From Comamonadaceae bacterium (GTDB taxonomy: Bacteria; Pseudomonadota; Gammaproteobacteria; Burkholderiales; Burkholderiaceae_C), in the NCBI GenBank assembly GCA_027483665.1, contig JAIXUC010000041.1, positions 62,001 through 126,000 on the forward strand: 64,000 nucleotides of DNA. Direction: 5' to 3'. Made by a program: the position numbers and the translations under genes. Shown here piece after piece: positions 60,326 to 64,000 of the stretch (within the stretch, counting starts at the first letter, position 1; each line of letters starts with the position of its first letter). Under the pieces are notes generated by a model, which saw only the letters and a list, made by a program, of their open reading frames with translations, did no database searches and had not been told where the DNA came from.

Positions 60326-61528
60326 ATGATGATGCAACTTAAGAAAAAGCCGGTTTGTTCAGCTGTTCAGCGCGGTATTCGTAGCGCCGCTTTGGTCTCG
60401 GCATGGTTGGGTTTGGCACTGGCGGGTGTGGCTCACGCTGCCACCCAAGACTTGCCGGGCGGCCCGGCGGTCAATCAGCTCAATCTGCATCCTCCCGTCA
60501 CCCGAATTGCCGAAGCGCAGCACGGGTTGCACTGGATGATGCTCGCAATCTGTACGGTCATCTTCGTTGCAGTGTTTGCGGTCATGTTTTATTCCATTTG
60601 GAAGCACCGCAAATCCAAGGGACACAAGTCCGCCAACTTTCACGAATCGGCCACGGTAGAAGTGGTTTGGACAATCGTGCCTTTCTTGATCGTCATCGGA
60701 ATGGCGTTGCCAGCCACCAAGGTCCTGGTGGCCCAAAAGGACACCACCAACGCTGACGTCACCATCAAGGCCACGGGTTATCAATGGAAGTGGGGGTATG
60801 ACTACATAAAGGGTGAGGGTGAGGGCATCGCTTTCCTCTCCACTCTAGACGCAGGCCACCGGCTGATGTCCGACCAAGGCCAGCCCGCCGGCGACAATTA
60901 CCTGCTGAAAGTTGACAACCCCATGGTTGTCCCAGTCGGGCAAAAAATTCGGATCATCACGACAGCCAACGACGTCATTCACGCTTGGATGGTTCCTGCA
61001 TTTGGCGTCAAGCAGGACGCCATTCCCGGCTTCGTACGGGACACTTGGTTCAGGGCAGAGAAGACGGGCGACTTCTACGGCCAGTGCGCCGAGTTGTGCG
61101 GTAAAGAACACGCCTACATGCCCATCCATGTGAAAGTGGTCACCCCTGCGGAATACACAGCATGGGTGGACACCGAACGCAAGAAAATCGCTGCTCGCGC
61201 CGACGATCCGAGCAAAGTGTGGGCGCTGCCCGAGATGATGGCCCGCGGCGAAAAAGTCTATGCAACCAACTGCGTGGCTTGCCACCAAGCCGCTGGCAAA
61301 GCGGTGGGTCCCATCAAAGCACTGGATGGTTCTGCAGCCGTTCTGGATGCAGACAAGTCACGCCAAATTGCAATCATGCTCAATGGCCAGAACAACGGCG
61401 CCATGCCCGCTTGGAAGCAACTGAGTGATACAGAGATAGCAGCTGTCATCACCTACACCAAGAACAACTGGTCGAATAAGACCGGGCAAATCGTGCAGCC
61501 GGCCGACGTGCTGGCAGCACGCAAGTAA
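60326..61528 (+). CDS. ctaC: Cytochrome c oxidase subunit II with cytochrome c domain
   Basis: Subunit II holds the CuA centre that accepts electrons from cytochrome c. The 400-residue product has a signal peptide ending VAHAATQ, two membrane helices, the CuA ligands in FYGQCAELCGKEHAYMPIH, and an extra C-terminal cytochrome c domain (about 305-395) with heme site CVACH and axial-Met candidates near NNGAMPAWKQ. AGGAAG lies 5 bases before ATG 60326; ATG 60329 or GTG 60311 are alternatives. Confidence 0.95.
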   Translation: MMMQLKKKPVCSAVQRGIRSAALVSAWLGLALAGVAHAATQDLPGGPAVNQLNLHPPVTRIAEAQHGLHWMMLAICTVIFVAVFAVMFYSIWKHRKSKGHKSANFHESATVEVVWTIVPFLIVIGMALPATKVLVAQKDTTNADVTIKATGYQWKWGYDYIKGEGEGIAFLSTLDAGHRLMSDQGQPAGDNYLLKVDNPMVVPVGQKIRIITTANDVIHAWMVPAFGVKQDAIPGFVRDTWFRAEKTGDFYGQCAELCGKEHAYMPIHVKVVTPAEYTAWVDTERKKIAARADDPSKVWALPEMMARGEKVYATNCVACHQAAGKAVGPIKALDGSAAVLDADKSRQIAIMLNGQNNGAMPAWKQLSDTEIAAVITYTKNNWSNKTGQIVQPADVLAARK

Positions 61529-61558
61529 ATTCAGAAGAGCAGTTACCGAGGACACACC

Positions 61559-63187
61559 ATGAGCGCAGTACTCGACCCCCATGGCCATGAGGCCGGCGAC
61601 CACGCCCACGACCACCACCACGCGCCTACGGGCTGGCGTCGCTGGGTCTACGCCACCAACCACAAAGACATCGGCACGCTGTACTTGCTGTTTTCGTTCG
61701 CGATGCTGATGTTCGGGGGCGTCTTGGCTTTGGGTATTCGTGCCGAGTTGTTTCAACCCGGCTTGCAGGTGGTTAACCCCGAGTTGTTCAACCAGCTCAC
61801 CACCATGCACGGGCTGATCATGGTGTTCGGAGCCATCATGCCGGCCTTCGTCGGGTTCGCTAACTGGATGATTCCGCTGCAGATTGGCGCATCCGACATG
61901 GCCTTTGCCCGCATGAATAACTTCAGCTTCTGGCTGATGATTCCAGCAGGTTTGATCCTTGGCGGCAGCTTCTTCATGCCCGGTGGAGCACCTGCTGCTG
62001 GTTGGACGCTGTACGCACCGCTCACGCTGCAAATGGGCCCGTCGATGGATGCGGCGATCTTTGCCATGCACATCCTGGGCGCGTCGTCGATCATGGGCTC
62101 GATCAACATCATCGTGACGATTCTGAACATGCGCGCGCCCGGCATGACACTCATGAAGATGCCGATGTTCTGCTGGACTTGGCTGATCACGGCTTACCTG
62201 TTGATCGCCGTCATGCCCGTGTTGGCCGGTGCCATCACCATGACGCTGACCGATCGCCATTTCGGCACCAGTTTCTTCAACCCAGCCGGCGGCGGCGATC
62301 CGGTGATGTACCAGCACATCTTCTGGTTCTTCGGTCACCCCGAGGTCTACATCATGATCTTGCCGGCTTTCGGCATCATCAGCCAGATCGTGCCGGCTTT
62401 CAGTCGCAAGAAGCTGTTTGGTTATGCGTCCATGGTGTATGCCACGTCATCCATTGCCATCCTTTCCTTCATCGTATGGGCGCACCACATGTTCACGACC
62501 GGCATGCCGGTGACTGGACAGCTGTTCTTCATGTACGCCACGATGCTGATCGCGGTGCCGACGGCGGTGAAGATTTTCAATTGGATTGCCACCATGTGGC
62601 GCGGTTCGATGACTTTCGAGACCCCCATGCTGTTTGCAGTAGGCTTCATTTTTGTGTTCACCATGGGCGGCTTCACGGGCCTCATCTTGGCAATCGCGCC
62701 GATTGATATTCAGCTCCAGGACACCTACTACGTGGTGGCCCACTTCCACTACGTGCTCGTGGCAGGGTCGCTCTATGCGTTGTTCGCGGGCTACTATTAC
62801 TGGGTCCCCAAGTGGACTGGCGTGATGTACAGCGAAACCCGCGGCAAGATCCATTTTTGGTGGTCGTTGATCGCTTTCAACATCACTTTCTTCCCCATGC
62901 ACTTTCTGGGGTTGGCCGGTATGCCGCGCCGCTACGCCGACTACCCCATGCAGTTTGCAGACTTCAATGCCATTGCCTCGGTTGGCGCATTCGCTTTCGG
63001 CTTGGCACAGGTGTATTTCTTCTTTTATGTGGTTTTGCCCACCATGTTGGGCAAAGGTGAGCCCGCCGCTCAAAAACCCTGGGAAGGTGCCGAGGGCTTG
63101 GAGTGGGAAGTACCGTCTCCTGCACCCTTTCATACCTTCGAAAACCCACCCAAACTCGACGCGACGGCCACGCGCGTGGTGGGTTAA
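61559..63187 (+). CDS. ctaD: Cytochrome c oxidase subunit I
   Basis: The catalytic heme-copper subunit of the aa3-type oxidase. The 542-residue product has twelve membrane segments, the low-spin heme His in [14 protein letters not shown], the CuB/cross-linked pair in [12 protein letters not shown], CuB histidines in [10 protein letters not shown], the K-channel region, and heme a3/a ligands in [13 protein letters not shown] His-rich N-terminus ([10 protein letters not shown]) is present. Subunit III lies outside the window. Confidence 0.97.
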   Translation: MSAVLDPHGHEAGDHAHDHHHAPTGWRRWVYATNHKDIGTLYLLFSFAMLMFGGVLALGIRAELFQPGLQVVNPELFNQLTTMHGLIMVFGAIMPAFVGFANWMIPLQIGASDMAFARMNNFSFWLMIPAGLILGGSFFMPGGAPAAGWTLYAPLTLQMGPSMDAAIFAMHILGASSIMGSINIIVTILNMRAPGMTLMKMPMFCWTWLITAYLLIAVMPVLAGAITMTLTDRHFGTSFFNPAGGGDPVMYQHIFWFFGHPEVYIMILPAFGIISQIVPAFSRKKLFGYASMVYATSSIAILSFIVWAHHMFTTGMPVTGQLFFMYATMLIAVPTAVKIFNWIATMWRGSMTFETPMLFAVGFIFVFTMGGFTGLILAIAPIDIQLQDTYYVVAHFHYVLVAGSLYALFAGYYYWVPKWTGVMYSETRGKIHFWWSLIAFNITFFPMHFLGLAGMPRRYADYPMQFADFNAIASVGAFAFGLAQVYFFFYVVLPTMLGKGEPAAQKPWEGAEGLEWEVPSPAPFHTFENPPKLDATATRVVG

Positions 63188-63214
63188 GCGCCAAGCGCCA
63201 AACAGAGCGGTGTG

Positions 63215-63325
63215 ATGACGCCAGATCAAAAAAAGAGCAACCAACGCACCGGATGGATTCTGCTGTCCGTCGTGGCAGTGTTCTTCCTTGGTTTTGTTGC
63301 CAAGATGGTTTGGCTAAGGAACTGA
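63215..63325 (+). CDS. Cytochrome oxidase small assembly protein
   Basis: A 36-residue single-helix protein. It starts MTPDQKKSNQRTGW and has one membrane helix (ILLSVVAVFFLGFVAKMV). Its size, basic head and position between ctaD and ctaG match the small assembly proteins annotated at this spot in Comamonadaceae. The reading frame ends 4 bases before the ctaG ATG. It is too short for usual ORF cut-offs but placement and composition support it. Confidence 0.8.
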   Translation: MTPDQKKSNQRTGWILLSVVAVFFLGFVAKMVWLRN

Positions 63326-63329
63326 GCGC

Positions 63330-63905
63330 ATGAGCCGCGCTTCAGCAAACGTGCAGATGGTTGGAAAGCTGACCATCGTCGCTTTGGGTATGTTTGCCTT
63401 CGGCTATGCGCTGGTGCCCATCTACCGTGCCATATGTGAGGCGACAGGGATCAACATCTTGTCTCTGGCTGAGCGCCAAGTCCCTGGCGCTTCCCCTGCC
63501 GTTCAAGCCAAAGGCAGCGTGCCAGCCAACACGCAAGTCGATACCAGTCGGCTCATCACCATCGAGTTCGACGCTAATTCAAGGGGGCCTTGGACGTTTC
63601 GCCCAGCACAGCGGTCCATCCAAGTGCACCCTGGGCAACTCGCCACGGTGATGTACGAGTTTCAAAACACGCAGAACCGCCGCATGGCCGCGCAAGCAAT
63701 CCCAAGTTATGCGCCACGGCAGGCCACCGCGCATTTCAACAAGCTGGAATGTTTTTGTTTTAACCAGTACACCCTGGAGCCTGGCGAAAAGCGCGAGTGG
63801 CCGGTGGCTTTCATCATCGATCCCCGCCTGAGCAAAGACGTCACGACCATCACGCTGTCCTACACCTTTTTTGAGGTGCCGGGCACCGGAAACAGCGCTC
63901 CATGA
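63330..63905 (+). CDS. ctaG: Cytochrome c oxidase assembly protein CtaG (Cox11)
   Basis: CtaG/Cox11 delivers copper to the CuB site of subunit I. The 191-residue product has one N-terminal membrane helix, the YALVPIYRAICEATGINI signature just after it and the copper-binding motif ECFCFNQYTL in an immunoglobulin-like periplasmic domain, with AQAIPSYAPRQATAHFNKL before it. The stop overlaps the following start (ATGA). Confidence 0.95.
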   Translation: MSRASANVQMVGKLTIVALGMFAFGYALVPIYRAICEATGINILSLAERQVPGASPAVQAKGSVPANTQVDTSRLITIEFDANSRGPWTFRPAQRSIQVHPGQLATVMYEFQNTQNRRMAAQAIPSYAPRQATAHFNKLECFCFNQYTLEPGEKREWPVAFIIDPRLSKDVTTITLSYTFFEVPGTGNSAP

Positions 63906-64000
63906 CCGAGCAAGACGAATCCGGTTTGCATACGCGGGGCAGTTTCTGGGTTGCCATGAGAACGGTGGCCTGGTCCCTTTTGGGTGTTAGAAAGCACAGT
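63902..64000 (+). CDS. DUF2970-type small protein, 5' part
   Basis: Partial gene cut by the right edge; 33 residues are visible. After a polar N-terminus it reads FWVAMRTVAWSLLGVRKHS, which resembles DUF2970, a small membrane protein commonly found between ctaG and ctaE in betaproteobacteria. The ATG overlaps the ctaG stop (ATGA). Function unknown. Confidence 0.65.
   Translation, partial: MTEQDESGLHTRGSFWVAMRTVAWSLLGVRKHS

Overview
The window is a dense, GC-rich stretch of chromosome from a betaproteobacterium. Gene content and order point to Burkholderiales, probably Comamonadaceae: ccsB-msrPQ-lysA-lptM/cyaY-mrcA-pilMNOPQ-aroKB, mla-ibaG-murA-his-tatABC, petABC-sspAB, ubiE-ubiJ-ubiB, and ctaC-ctaD-small protein-ctaG. 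This placement is inferred from recognised families and synteny; no database was searched. Almost all of the window is coding. No gap between genes exceeds about 220 bases. Many neighbours overlap by 4 bases (ATGA or GTGA), which suggests long translationally coupled operons.

Layout. 1-6636: cytochrome c maturation (ccsB, cut by the window edge), periplasmic methionine sulfoxide repair (msrPQ), lysine synthesis (lysA) with the small lipoprotein lptM, divergent frataxin (cyaY), and penicillin-binding protein 1A (mrcA). 6768-16597: type IV pilus assembly (pilMNOPQ), then shikimate genes aroK and aroB, a dGTPase-like HD protein, a DUF1415 protein and a methyltransferase-like protein. 16603-17417: an intact REP-associated tyrosine transposase (RAYT) with two related 20-base motifs behind it, the only mobile-type element seen. 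17475-23766: glutamate synthase gltB and gltD. 23923-31169: the Mla phospholipid transport operon (mlaF, E, D, A, C, B), a YadGH-like ABC-2 exporter, ibaG and murA. 31166-38664: all his genes except hisZ (hisG, D, C, B, H, A, F, I, E), then a DUF4870 membrane protein and a HIT hydrolase. 38759-41544: tatABC facing a membrane-anchored DegS-like protease.

41662-48682: a cysteine-rich YkgJ-like protein, a NIF3 protein, pdxA, mscL on the minus strand, the cytochrome bc1 genes petABC, sspA, sspB and a tRNA-Thr. 48697-57274: DUF971, ubiquinone genes ubiE, ubiJ and ubiB with a Tim44-like protein among them, a FmdB zinc ribbon, DUF502, aspS, DUF1841 and an orphan ParA. 57317-64000: trmL and comF on the minus strand, a BioC-like protein, DUF2244, then the aa3-type cytochrome oxidase genes ctaC, ctaD, a 36-residue assembly protein, ctaG and the start of a DUF2970 gene.

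Functionally this is housekeeping: respiration (bc1 and aa3 with their assembly factors and quinone synthesis), envelope construction and lipid asymmetry, protein export, type IV pili and amino-acid synthesis. I see no defence island, prophage, CRISPR array or biosynthetic cluster. The points most worth a second look are four genes whose -10-like box lies 6-8 bases before ATG with no Shine-Dalgarno (possible leaderless mRNAs), the RAYT with its paired motifs, the added MlaA and YadGH in the mla-ibaG-murA operon, a lone ParA divergent from DUF1841, a BioC-like protein without the usual SAM motif I, and a dip in GC over petB to sspB.
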